In this document: positions 1 through 7,738 of the stretch, piece after piece
How positions within the stretch are numbered: position 1 is the stretch's first letter
Layout of the letters: each line of letters starts with the position of its first letter
Virus record (IMG/VR): IMGVR_UViG_3300021440_000133
Coordinates: 1-22,129 of that record
Strand: one strand, 5' to 3'
DNA: 22,129 nt
DNA from: a virus
The notes under the pieces: model-generated
Database searches by the model: none
What the model saw: only the letters and a program-made list of their open reading frames with translations
Told to the model about the DNA's origin: nothing
Program-made: the position numbers and the translations under genes

Positions 1-1406
1 AATCCTCCAGTAGAGTTAAGTTCCATAGTTCCAAACAGTAGATCTTCTGCCTGTCTGTAAGATGAGACTGGAGCCAATCCAGCTCCTAAGTTAGTTCCAT
101 TTTTTGTATAATCGTTTGCAGTATTGTGTGCAATAGTTGCAAGATCGCTAGGGTCTGCATGGGGATTTCCACTTATTAAATGTTCGCGGAGTCTCTCATA
201 AAGATCCAGCCGAACCTCATGCTTATTACCTCCGATCAAATCATACATCAGCATTGGAGCTGCAGTTTTCTGATACAGCGAGGCCATCTCTTTCTGCGAA
301 GACTTAGTCATAACTCCCACAGTTGAGAGCAAGGCAAGACGATCTGCCCCATTATCTTCTAATGGAGAGTTTACAATTTTAAGAAGTTCATCAACTGCCG
401 CGCCACGAGCCTCAGGAGATTCTATAGTATCTACGGCACGTGCAACTTGTTCATTGATGGCCATGTCCACAATATCTGACGCACGTCTAGCACGTCCAGC
501 CATGACTGGATCAGCTGTTGCAGCAATAAATTCTTCAGAAGTCTTGATATAATTCTTGGCTTTATTTGCTCGCATCAAGGCATCGCCAGGTTCCATTCCT
601 AAGAATGATCCTAACTCTCCCAACACTGGGCCATAGAATTTTTCAACTGCTTCCAAATCTGCAGCTTTAACTGCCTTGCTTACATATCCAAGTCCTTTAA
701 TTCCTTCTACCGCTCCTTGTACTGCTGTTCCTCCAATGAACCAAGTTGATAATGCGTTATCCTTTGTAAGTTCCCAAGTAGATTCGAAGGCTCCTTTATC
801 ATGATCTGGATTCAACGCAATGTTCTGGTTGTTCGCTAAGTTGCCAGCTACCAAACCTACCGCATTTTCTAGAAGTGCTTGCTTAAATCCTTGAGCGTAG
901 ACTCCCATCATTGCAGTAGAAATCTTAGAGAATGTTTCAACTCCCTCAGTAGAAGTTAGGATAGCACTACGGACAGCACTGGAACCTAGAACAATGTCAG
1001 CATTGCTCATTCCAGTTGCAAGTTCATAGGCTCCTCCAAGAGTGCCTGCAAGCTGGGCAGCCCGTAATCCTGCGATAGCTACTCCACTTGTAAGAACCAT
1101 AGATCCTACCATACCAGCCATATCAATGCCAGTCTTGTGTCGACGGTAGAAGTCAGCAGTTTCATTTCCAGCTAGAGAGCCAATAACTTCTGCTTCATTC
1201 AGATAGTCTGAATCAGTGACACCTATAGCCCGACCAATTCCTATTGCAGAATTAGCTAGCCCAACTCCTGCAGATGCAGCAGCTGAGAAGGTTCCCTTTA
1301 CTAAGTAATCTTCTGCTGAATCCGATATTGATTCTCCTGTAGCTTGCTTAGCAGAATAGTCTGCTGCTTGATACATAGAGTTGAGTTGATCTTTTGTATA
1401 TGGCAT
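1..1406 (-). CDS. Large ejection-type virion protein, N-terminal part (cut by left edge)
   Basis: An open frame runs from ATG at 1406 off the left edge, giving 468 visible codons without a stop. The ATG follows an AGGAAG Shine-Dalgarno that overlaps the stop region of the gene before it. The protein starts MPYTKDQLNSMYQAADYSAK and is rich in Ala, Gly and Ser. Two stretches of small hydrophobic residues (about 38-62 and 94-125) could be membrane-active or packing helices; the rest is predicted helical with charged segments. No enzymatic motif such as a transglycosylase Glu motif is visible in this part. It is third in a row after two internal-virion-like genes, the place of gp16 in T7-type phages, so a large DNA-ejection protein is the best guess. 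That role is inferred from position and composition, not from a recognised domain. Confidence 0.6.
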   Translation of the reverse strand, partial: MPYTKDQLNSMYQAADYSAKQATGESISDSAEDYLVKGTFSAAASAGVGLANSAIGIGRAIGVTDSDYLNEAEVIGSLAGNETADFYRRHKTGIDMAGMVGSMVLTSGVAIAGLRAAQLAGTLGGAYELATGMSNADIVLGSSAVRSAILTSTEGVETFSKISTAMMGVYAQGFKQALLENAVGLVAGNLANNQNIALNPDHDKGAFESTWELTKDNALSTWFIGGTAVQGAVEGIKGLGYVSKAVKAADLEAVEKFYGPVLGELGSFLGMEPGDALMRANKAKNYIKTSEEFIAATADPVMAGRARRASDIVDMAINEQVARAVDTIESPEARGAAVDELLKIVNSPLEDNGADRLALLSTVGVMTKSSQKEMASLYQKTAAPMLMYDLIGGNKHEVRLDLYERLREHLISGNPHADPSDLATIAHNTANDYTKNGTNLGAGLAPVSSYRQAEDLLFGTMELNSTGG

Positions 1407-1418
1407 GGTAACTTCCTA

Positions 1419-3341
1419 TTATTTCAAATAGTCTGGAATGTTTCCGGAAGGATTCAGTCCTAGATTCTGCGGCTTTCTTTGTGCAGCTTTTCTGGCTTCT
1501 TCCATCTTACGCTTTCTGCTATCTAATGCAGCCATCAAACTCATTGGATCTGATATATCAACTTCTTTCAACGCAGCAAATTTATCAGCATCTGCGGCCG
1601 CATTGCTAGCAAAGAAAGGTCTTGGAGTTTCTTGAGAAAATTTAAGACTTGTCCTGAAGTCTCCATTAGTGGCAAGTTTTATAGAATCTACTAGACTTCC
1701 CAACTCAGGATCAACTTGTCCTATGCTTCCTGTTGCAGTGGTGCTGAGAAGCTCAGATACAAGTTTAATAACTTCAGTCTTATTTGGTTGTATAACTTTT
1801 CCGGAGTCTGGATCAGCCATGTTAACTGTACTAAGTTCTGAAATCAGGCGGTCTGCAATACTTAGAACTCCGTCACCTTTACCAGTGAAAAGATCTGGAT
1901 GTCCACGTAATGCATTTTGCAGCTGAGTAGATCTCAGAAGTTTCAGCCGATTAGGAGAAATCTTTGCTGCAATCTCAGGGTCAGACGTCATAGCACCTAC
2001 AGTTGCAAGTACACTATTCTGAGAAATATAGGAATCTGGAGTATCCGCGAATCTGCGAGCTACATGATCCTCTGCCATTTGCTTATTATTCGCAAGTTGC
2101 TGAGTAACAGGAATAGCTCGTAATTCCTTCAGAGCTGTCTCCCTCGCATAAGCTACTTCAGTAGCTGTAAGTTGAGGAGCTTTTTGCACAACTCCTACAG
2201 AAGTCTGAACATCTTCAGGTTGCTTCTGTGCAAGTATTTGCCTTCCTATCTCATTAGCTCGCAAGTTAATCTGGTCATTCGTAGGAGCGTAAGCTTCCAG
2301 TCCTGTAATATCTCCATTCTGTTTTGCAAAATGTTCGAAGTCTGCAACAGTTCCGTTAGTTGCAACAGAGACTGCAGCCATTGTTGGATCTATAGTAACT
2401 CCTGTCTGATGCGCATGATCAAGAGTCTGAGCCCACTTAGTTGCTTGCTCATACTCCAAGCGCTTAACTTCGTCAGGTTGCACTGCAAGCCAATTAGCTA
2501 AATTTGAGTTATTGGCAGAAGTATCATCTAAGCCACGAACAGCTCGCATATGTTTAATAACAATACCATTCATAGCTTCATCAATTTGCGATGACTTTAA
2601 AGCCATTTCCTTCTCTCGCAGAGCCATTCCTCTTTTATCTAAGTTCATTTGATCTGCTGCCATTTGATCTTGCAGAGCTTGGCGATTCCGCTCATACAGG
2701 TTAGAGGCAACTCCCATCTCAGTCTTAGCTGCATAGGTAGAAGTTTGCTTTGCCAGCATAGCATTGTTGTATACTGAATCCGCTAAAGCCTTAGCCGCGC
2801 CTTGTTCTGCAACTAGGACTTCCTTGCGCTGATTGTAACTAGCTTTCAGCCCATCAAGTTCTGCGTTGACTTTTGAAGTCTCAACATTCTTGTAAGCTGT
2901 AAGCTGGTTATAAATGCGGGAAGACTCAGCTGCCTCAGACTGCAATTGCATTTTCTGGTGAGCATTTGATATCTTCTTGAAAATGTTAATTCCTGCATCC
3001 TTAGAATCTTCTGAGAGTCTCTGCATTTCCTTGAGATCGTTGATAACTATATCGCGGTTTTTCTCAAGAGTAGGATCAACTGCATTATTAAATCCATCAT
3101 TCTTGGCTTTAGCAATATCAGCCTTAGCAGCCATCTCAGCATTAAGTTTCTTAAGATTCTCTGTGTAGTCAACTACAGACTTTGCTGCGTCATTATTGGC
3201 TTGCTGCTGCAACTTAGTCTGCGCTAGCTGCAAATCTATATCTTGTGCAGACGCAGCAACATCTACAGAATTAGCCTGCAGTCTTGCTGTTCCTACATCT
3301 GATGTATTCTTTACTCCAACAGGAGAATACGCATCTGCCAT
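1419..3341 (-). CDS. Putative internal virion (ejection) protein, coiled-coil rich
   Basis: A 640-residue protein with ATG at 3341, preceded by GGAG seven bases upstream. The first ~260 residues are strongly helical and charged, rich in Ala, Lys, Gln and Glu with heptad-like spacing, for example around residues 60-130 and 215-255, consistent with long coiled coils. The C-terminal half is mixed and ends in a basic segment rich in Arg, Lys and Asn. No signal peptide or catalytic motif is seen. It lies between a small protein resembling T7 gp14 or P22 gp7 in type and a very long protein, so it sits where gp15 would be; T7 gp15 is 747 residues. The role would be part of the proteinaceous channel released into the cell envelope at infection. 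The assignment rests on order, length and composition. Confidence 0.6.
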   Translation of the reverse strand: MADAYSPVGVKNTSDVGTARLQANSVDVAASAQDIDLQLAQTKLQQQANNDAAKSVVDYTENLKKLNAEMAAKADIAKAKNDGFNNAVDPTLEKNRDIVINDLKEMQRLSEDSKDAGINIFKKISNAHQKMQLQSEAAESSRIYNQLTAYKNVETSKVNAELDGLKASYNQRKEVLVAEQGAAKALADSVYNNAMLAKQTSTYAAKTEMGVASNLYERNRQALQDQMAADQMNLDKRGMALREKEMALKSSQIDEAMNGIVIKHMRAVRGLDDTSANNSNLANWLAVQPDEVKRLEYEQATKWAQTLDHAHQTGVTIDPTMAAVSVATNGTVADFEHFAKQNGDITGLEAYAPTNDQINLRANEIGRQILAQKQPEDVQTSVGVVQKAPQLTATEVAYARETALKELRAIPVTQQLANNKQMAEDHVARRFADTPDSYISQNSVLATVGAMTSDPEIAAKISPNRLKLLRSTQLQNALRGHPDLFTGKGDGVLSIADRLISELSTVNMADPDSGKVIQPNKTEVIKLVSELLSTTATGSIGQVDPELGSLVDSIKLATNGDFRTSLKFSQETPRPFFASNAAADADKFAALKEVDISDPMSLMAALDSRKRKMEEARKAAQRKPQNLGLNPSGNIPDYLK

Positions 3342-3365
3342 AAATTTCTCCGATTATCCAGTATG

Positions 3366-4004
3366 TTAGTCTTTAGAATTCATAGCTGCGTAAGCTTGCG
3401 CACCTGAGCCAATTCCCGACACCAGACCAGTAGCCCAGTTGGAAGAAGTTGCAGCAGCGCCTGAAGTAGCCCCCACACTCTGAGAGTTGCTCTTTGTTTT
3501 CTGGCGTTGAGTAACTTCTGCCTGAAGCCCAAGAGCTTTCATAAGTTCGTCCTGCTGCATCATGTCTTGTTGCAGTTTGAATTTTTGTTGGTCTTGTACA
3601 ACTCTGAGTACCGTATCCGACGCCTCCGCTGTAGCTTTTGCAAACGCATCATTCGCCATAAGTTGGTGAGCCGTAGAATCATAAGATCCTCCTCGGTTGC
3701 TCATGTCTGCAATCTTAGGAAGTGCTGTCTTTTGATATGCGTCAAAGATAGACTTAACTACACCAGAGGCAGAAGCCGCAGCAGCTGCAGGATCAAATGC
3801 AGTCTGGCCTTCTACTGTAGCAGAAAGTCCTCCAGTGAACTTATCCAGATAACCCTTTGAGAGTTTATCCATAAGATTGAGTTCTGACTTAGAAGAACTT
3901 TTAGTTCCTCCAATAGAAGTTCCACTAGAACTAGACTCATTTCCTTGAGTAGCTCCATAGACTCCTGCTGCTGCTGTTACAACTGCTGCAATTGCGACTG
4001 GCAT
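3366..4004 (-). CDS. Putative small internal virion/ejection protein (gp14- or gp7-like)
   Basis: A 212-residue protein with GGAG six bases before ATG 4004; the Shine-Dalgarno lies at the stop codon of the upstream oxygenase gene, so the two are probably translationally coupled. It starts with a short hydrophobic Ala/Val/Gly helix (residues 3-20), followed by a low-complexity Ser/Gly/Thr stretch (24-40). A Gln-, Asp- and Lys-rich amphipathic region follows (about 120-165), then a Ser/Ala/Gly-rich tail. This architecture of a hydrophobic N-terminus plus Ala/Gln-rich helices is typical of the small ejection proteins that enter the outer membrane first. It begins the three-gene set that continues to the left edge. 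There is no motif that proves the function. Confidence 0.55.
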   Translation of the reverse strand: MPVAIAAVVTAAAGVYGATQGNESSSSGTSIGGTKSSSKSELNLMDKLSKGYLDKFTGGLSATVEGQTAFDPAAAAASASGVVKSIFDAYQKTALPKIADMSNRGGSYDSTAHQLMANDAFAKATAEASDTVLRVVQDQQKFKLQQDMMQQDELMKALGLQAEVTQRQKTKSNSQSVGATSGAAATSSNWATGLVSGIGSGAQAYAAMNSKD

Positions 4005-4005
4005 G

Positions 4006-4986
4006 TTATTCTCCTACATTCAAGGATGAATGGATACAGAACCACTGAGAGTCCTCAATAGCTTTATATCTGTGGTATATGTCAGCGTCAATCACAGTTG
4101 TGACAGCGCCATTAGTTGCATCAAGCTCTAACTGCTGAAATGGGAGTTCTTCATTGGGTCGAAATTTCTCGAGAATCCCACGACCTTTTGTAAGCATACT
4201 TATATGCGTATAATCATGAACATGCTTTCCAATCATCTTACCTGCAGGTATTTCCATTTCCATAGACCAGAGATTATCTGCAAGATGCATATCTTTATTT
4301 GGATCGAACTCCAGAACTCCAAAATTCTTGGAATCTACAAAGAGTTGCTCAGTAGGAGTTTCAGCCATCTGCAATTTCGGAGCGTTCTCTGCAACAGCTC
4401 TTGCGAAAGTTCTGATGTTGAAGGTGGCGATGATCATGTCCTCAGTTTCTGAGTCATTGACTAATCCATGCCAGATATCATCTTCGAACTTCCATAGTTC
4501 TCCAGCCTTTGGAACCATTGTGTTATTCTCCCACCAGAATTTTCCAGTAGGAGAATTAGTTAAGCATACAAGATACTTGTCATAGAAATGGCTATGCCAA
4601 CTTCCATCAATGCGAGCCTTCACACTTTTCTTGGGCGGGACTCGTATGATATAAATTCCACCAAGAATCTCTCCTACAACTTGGCGCATTACAAGCGCAG
4701 CAAGTGGAAAGATCTCAGAAATCTTGTAGGCTTCTGCATACCACTGACTTATGTGCTCTCCAGCAAACTCCTGCACACTCATCTTATCCATGCGATCTGC
4801 AGGATTGAAACGTACCCAAACATCTGGAGCATCTACATGCGGAGATGGCATTCCTTGGCGATCATCCTTTCTAAATGCATACTTATCGTACACGTCAGGA
4901 TTCTCCTGCAATTGCTGCAAGAGTCCTGAGACTTGAAAGCCGTCAGAGATAAGCTGAAATTCTGGGCAAGAGATTGTGCGAAGCAT
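4006..4986 (-). CDS. Two-domain protein: Asp/Asn hydroxylase-like fold fused to a cupin
   Basis: A 326-residue protein. Residues about 55-195 resemble the aspartyl/asparaginyl beta-hydroxylase branch of Fe(II)/2-oxoglutarate oxygenases. A VRFNP segment at 58-62 and GGIYIIRVPP at 109-118 precede H131-S-H133 with D136, then the GELWKFEDDIWH block (162-173) with the distal H173, then R192. The usual proximal His-x-Asp is not clean: H131/H133 and D136 are the only candidates. Residues about 235-320 carry a textbook cupin motif 1 spacing, G249-x5-H255-x-H257-x3-H261-x6-G268, with His in place of the usual Glu, and H305 as the likely fourth ligand. The gene starts directly after the stop of a holin-like gene and precedes the ejection proteins. 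The substrate is unknown; it could modify a virion or host protein or a small molecule. Fold calls come from motifs read by eye. Confidence 0.6.
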   Translation of the reverse strand: MLRTISCPEFQLISDGFQVSGLLQQLQENPDVYDKYAFRKDDRQGMPSPHVDAPDVWVRFNPADRMDKMSVQEFAGEHISQWYAEAYKISEIFPLAALVMRQVVGEILGGIYIIRVPPKKSVKARIDGSWHSHFYDKYLVCLTNSPTGKFWWENNTMVPKAGELWKFEDDIWHGLVNDSETEDMIIATFNIRTFARAVAENAPKLQMAETPTEQLFVDSKNFGVLEFDPNKDMHLADNLWSMEMEIPAGKMIGKHVHDYTHISMLTKGRGILEKFRPNEELPFQQLELDATNGAVTTVIDADIYHRYKAIEDSQWFCIHSSLNVGE

Positions 4987-4987
4987 A

Positions 4988-5218
4988 TTACAGGATACCT
5001 TTCAATTTCTTAGAGGTTTTGAAGCGAAGTGCGCTGTTTATGATAATGCCGCCCATCGCCAGAAGTTGTGCTTGCACTTCAGGATCTTTAGCAATTTCTG
5101 CCAAAGTCATAGCAATTGGATTCTTACTCATAGTTGCAAGTAGGATGCCAAGGCCAAGAATGTTAGCTCCTAGAGTAGAACTGCGGGCAACTGGCTTTGT
5201 ATTAGAATTGAGTGTCAT
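4988..5218 (-). CDS. Small membrane protein, holin-like
   Basis: A 76-residue protein with AGGCGA before ATG 5218. It has two hydrophobic segments, about residues 16-30 and 50-64, joined by a short acidic and polar loop, and a strongly basic tail (RFKTSKKLKG). Two membrane helices in under 80 residues with a basic C-terminus is the usual design of class II holins and other phage membrane proteins. It follows the DUF5675-like gene, which itself follows another small membrane protein, so the three together look like a lysis cassette. No sequence family is recognised. It could instead be an antiholin or a virion-associated membrane peptide. Confidence 0.5.
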   Translation of the reverse strand: MTLNSNTKPVARSSTLGANILGLGILLATMSKNPIAMTLAEIAKDPEVQAQLLAMGGIIINSALRFKTSKKLKGIL

Positions 5219-5226
5219 AAGATCGC

Positions 5227-5637
5227 CTATTTAATTGTTAAAATAAAATCTTCGCCTTTAGCAATATCCATGAATTGCTTAACTGCGTCTCTGGAATTAC
5301 AGAGCATAGTTTGAGGAGTCTGCGCAATACTGAGTCCTAATGCAATACAGCCTTGCAATTCTGTCTTAAATCCTTTTGACTTATCTCCCGCAAAGTTAGC
5401 AGGATGAATTAGAATTGCTTCTCTGTCCTGCACTCGCAGAACTTCATAGAGACTGCGCTTGAATCTATTACTATAGCGCATACGACAAGTATAAGTTCCA
5501 GCAGGAATGCAGCTAATTTGAGCTTGGTTATCTCTCCAAGGAAGTTCTAGACTTTTGAAAGTCTTTCCATCAATAGAGAAATCTCCAACAGTTCCTTGAT
5601 TGCCTGTTGAAGTTCTTATAAGAGTTGCGGATTTCAT
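5227..5637 (-). CDS. DUF5675-like protein, candidate lysis enzyme with YkuD-like His/Cys motif
   Basis: A 136-residue protein. ATG 5637 was chosen because it overlaps the TGA of the upstream gene as ATGA (coupled translation); an in-frame ATG at 5649 exists, and neither has a strong Shine-Dalgarno. It matches what I know of DUF5675 phage proteins: RTSTGNQGTVGDF at the start (8-20), LELPWRDN (30-37), an IPAGTYTC turn (44-51), ILIHP (75-79) and GCIALG (96-101). The His78 ... Gly96-Cys97-Ile98 arrangement resembles the catalytic signature of L,D-transpeptidases (YkuD: His-Gly, then Ser-x-Gly-Cys). A murein-active cysteine enzyme is therefore possible. No signal peptide is present, which would fit export through a holin. 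Nothing else in the window looks like an endolysin. The family call is fairly sure; the enzymatic role is inference. Confidence 0.6.
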   Translation of the reverse strand: MKSATLIRTSTGNQGTVGDFSIDGKTFKSLELPWRDNQAQISCIPAGTYTCRMRYSNRFKRSLYEVLRVQDREAILIHPANFAGDKSKGFKTELQGCIALGLSIAQTPQTMLCNSRDAVKQFMDIAKGEDFILTIK

Positions 5638-5849
5638 GGGAATAACCATTTACGAATTACTGAGATACTTCCGATGATGAAAGCTAGCCAACCTACTACG
5701 CGACCGATGACTACTACAACTGCCAAGAATCCCTTAGATGCATGGAAGGCATTCAGTAGATCTTTTAGATCATCGCGGATCAATGCAATATCTGTCTCTA
5801 TCTTCGAGATTCTAGTTGGCATTGACAGTTCGATTTCATCAGGTTCCAT
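5634..5849 (-). CDS. Small membrane protein, putative holin (XhlA-like layout)
   Basis: A 71-residue protein with GGAGG four bases before ATG 5849. The first 38 residues are acidic and helical with heptad-like Ile/Leu spacing (RISKIETDIALIRDDLKDLL). The rest is one long or two short membrane helices (about 40-69) ending RKWLFP. An N-terminal amphipathic coiled coil with a C-terminal membrane anchor is the layout of XhlA-type haemolysin/holin proteins. Its stop codon overlaps the start of the DUF5675-like gene, which supports a shared job in lysis. It opens the lysis cassette after a ~105-base gap behind the mosaic fibre module. The role is inferred from topology and position. Confidence 0.55.
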   Translation of the reverse strand: MEPDEIELSMPTRISKIETDIALIRDDLKDLLNAFHASKGFLAVVVVIGRVVGWLAFIIGSISVIRKWLFP

Positions 5850-5954
5850 AATACCTCCAAATTATATCTTATGTTAGCACTCGCGCCATAAAATACAACT
5901 AGGGATTTCTAATTTCAGCCAGTCGCATTAACTACAGCATCTGCTGGAATATCT

Positions 5955-6035
5955 CTACATTGCTACGTTGCGCATGGTGAGCAAATGGGCGATGCTACAA
6001 GCGACTACGATCAGCAGGGCGGCTGGGAGTTTCAT
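5955..6035 (-). CDS. 26-residue hydrophobic peptide, possible mini-lipoprotein
   Basis: ATG at 6035 overlaps the TGA stop of the 57-residue gene in an ATGA junction, and the frame closes with TAG at 5955. The peptide begins MKLPAALLIVVAC and then has 13 more residues. A Lys after the Met, a Leu/Ile/Val core and VVAC (fits a lipobox, with Cys at residue 13) look like a minimal lipoprotein signal, as in outer-membrane spanins. The part after the Cys is too short for a working spanin. There is no Shine-Dalgarno, so expression would depend on coupling. It may be the surviving start of a longer gene cut when the fibre module was acquired, or it may be chance. Base composition matches the acquired segment. 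Confidence 0.35.
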   Translation of the reverse strand: MKLPAALLIVVACSIAHLLTMRNVAM

Positions 6036-6205
6036 TCGGATGGTTGCTCGACAACAGTAAATTCGCCGTCGATTGTTTGACCCTGCCCGGTTCCCCATTC
6101 CACTTCGCACGATCCATCGGCATTGCGCAAAACAACCGTCGCGTCTGGATTTTCAGCCATAAAGTCGCGGAACTTCTGGCCTTCGTTTTCAAATGATATT
6201 TTCAT
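6032..6205 (-). CDS. 57-residue protein downstream of the tail fibre
   Basis: ATG at 6205 lies two bases after the stop codon of the fibre gene. This start (MKISFENEGQKF) was preferred over an in-frame ATG at 6253 inside the fibre gene. The Shine-Dalgarno is weak (ACGGAAC), so re-initiation after the fibre is likely. The protein is acidic and reads as a small compact domain (residues ~15-50 rich in Asp, Glu, Val, Gly). Codon use and GC content match the distal part of the fibre rather than the rest of the phage, so it probably arrived with it. A gene just after a fibre is often a fibre-assembly chaperone, but this one is much shorter than those and no family is recognised. The function is unknown. 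Confidence 0.55.
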   Translation of the reverse strand: MKISFENEGQKFRDFMAENPDATVVLRNADGSCEVEWGTGQGQTIDGEFTVVEQPSE

Positions 6206-6207
6206 GA

Positions 6208-7737
6208 TTAAGTTCCGTCGTTTCTGCCAGTGGTTGATTCTATGCCGGGGCAAAAATATAACCAGTCCGTAGACGCTGGCAGTTGCACTGATATTTGCCG
6301 AGTCAAGTTCGCGAGAGTTTGCGGTGATGAGGACACCCCAGAAATTAAGACCTTATCTGTTGCTGTAAAAATTGCCGCGCCGAATGACACCGCTGTAATC
6401 AGACCAGTAGTGGCAGTAAATGTGCTACTGCCGTGAACAACCCCTCCTGTGTAGTTTCGGTATGTGCGAGTACCTGAGGCCGCTTTTGCTAGTATCCACG
6501 CGTTAGAGTGCCCTGCGCTGTCTTTTCTGCGCAACAGTCCAGCAGGGTATGTATACGTCCACGGGATGTACGTCTCAGCAGTGTTTGTTCCAAGATTGCC
6601 GCTAGTTGATTGCGAAACCGAGCTTGTACACTGAAACGTATTTGCATCAATTCTTGTGAAGTTAGTAAACCATCCTGTTGTAGCACCTCCTGTAGAAATG
6701 GTTAGATGCACTTTGCATCCGTCTATTACAGACGCCGGGATTAAGTGCGAAGTCAGCGTTACTGTAATGGTCGTACCGCTCTGACTGTAAGTCCCGCCAC
6801 TTCCGCCGATAATCAAAGCCCCATCAGAGCTTCCGAAGAATCCGTTGTAGACGGTTGCCCCGCCATGTCGCCAATCTCCAGAAAGCGCACTGTTTGTTGC
6901 GGTTGTAATAAATGGCCCAAGGTCTGTAATCTGGATAGACGATGTCGATGGGTACAGTGTGCTATCTGGCCGTCCAGACCATGCGCCGCGATACACACTA
7001 GACTGAGGCTCCAACACTCCCGCAATCACGCGCACTTCATAGCCGATGCTGTCATTGCAGAATAGCAGCGTGCCGGCAGGGAATGGGGCGGAAAGGTGCG
7101 CTGCCTTCAGGTTTACCCACGAATCCGTCATTGCGTAATGACGAAAAATTGTTTTCAGCCAGGTCTTCATGGCTGCTGCTGTCAGCAGTTTTATTTTACC
7201 GCCATCTGCTGAATCTGAATAGCCAAATCCGTCACCGTCAGCTGGTGTTGTTTTTGTAGTAGCACCAGCAAACAGTGATCCGATAACAGATACCGTTACT
7301 GCTGCTGCAGTCCTAACGGCGGTAAAAAACAGGTTAGTGCTGCCTTCTGTAAGATCATCAGTAGATCCTCCGATATCTAATTTACCAGCAACAACTCCTG
7401 CAAGCGCAGAAATATCAGAAGTATTAGTTGCTATATTGGATTCAGCTGTAGCAATATCTGCAGTGTTAGTTGCAATAGCTGCATTAGCAGAAGCTATATC
7501 AGAAGTAAGAGTATCCAAAGCAGTCTCAGTTGCTTCAGACATAGTTATCTCTGCCCAAGTCCTAGGGCTTACTGCAGTAAGTCTGAAGTATCTACCAGTA
7601 TCATTTACTTTAGCAAACTTATCAATGTCTGCAGAAGTAATAGTAACTGTGGAGAGCAGAGATTTAGTTCCCACTTCCCAGTTATGAATTGCGTGGCGTT
7701 GGGCCAATGGAATATCTTTGTGCTCGAGAGTTGTCAT
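6208..7737 (-). CDS. Tail fibre / receptor-binding protein (mosaic)
   Basis: The gene encodes 509 residues from ATG 7737, which has GGAGT nine bases upstream and lies just after the stop of the previous gene; ATGs at 7773 and 7752 fall inside that gene. Residues 1-65 would be the virion-binding head. Residues ~70-115 hold short Ala/Thr/Asn/Asp repeats (IATNTADIATAESNIATNTSDI) that suggest a trimeric coiled stalk, ending in the common fibre phrase LTEGSTNLFFTAVR (about 132-145). The remaining ~360 residues are Gly/Ser/Thr-rich beta material, including IIGGSGGTYSQSGTTITVTL, typical of a fibre tip. No lyase or esterase motif is seen. GC content and codon choice change sharply near that phrase (7300-7340): the tip-encoding DNA is GC-richer. 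The tip was probably swapped in from another phage or prophage and sets host range. Confidence 0.8.
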   Translation of the reverse strand: MTTLEHKDIPLAQRHAIHNWEVGTKSLLSTVTITSADIDKFAKVNDTGRYFRLTAVSPRTWAEITMSEATETALDTLTSDIASANAAIATNTADIATAESNIATNTSDISALAGVVAGKLDIGGSTDDLTEGSTNLFFTAVRTAAAVTVSVIGSLFAGATTKTTPADGDGFGYSDSADGGKIKLLTAAAMKTWLKTIFRHYAMTDSWVNLKAAHLSAPFPAGTLLFCNDSIGYEVRVIAGVLEPQSSVYRGAWSGRPDSTLYPSTSSIQITDLGPFITTATNSALSGDWRHGGATVYNGFFGSSDGALIIGGSGGTYSQSGTTITVTLTSHLIPASVIDGCKVHLTISTGGATTGWFTNFTRIDANTFQCTSSVSQSTSGNLGTNTAETYIPWTYTYPAGLLRRKDSAGHSNAWILAKAASGTRTYRNYTGGVVHGSSTFTATTGLITAVSFGAAIFTATDKVLISGVSSSPQTLANLTRQISVQLPASTDWLYFCPGIESTTGRNDGT

Positions 7738-7738
7738 A

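Noticed and set aside
5861-5866. Perfect TATAAT on the minus strand before the holin-like gene
   Set aside because: Transcription would start within the Shine-Dalgarno (GGAGG), leaving no usable leader, and there is no -35 at 16-18 bases.
5995-6192. 65-codon minus-strand frame over the 57-residue gene
   Set aside because: It is out of frame with the better-supported coupled gene and encodes an Arg/Pro/Ser-rich sequence typical of a shadow frame.
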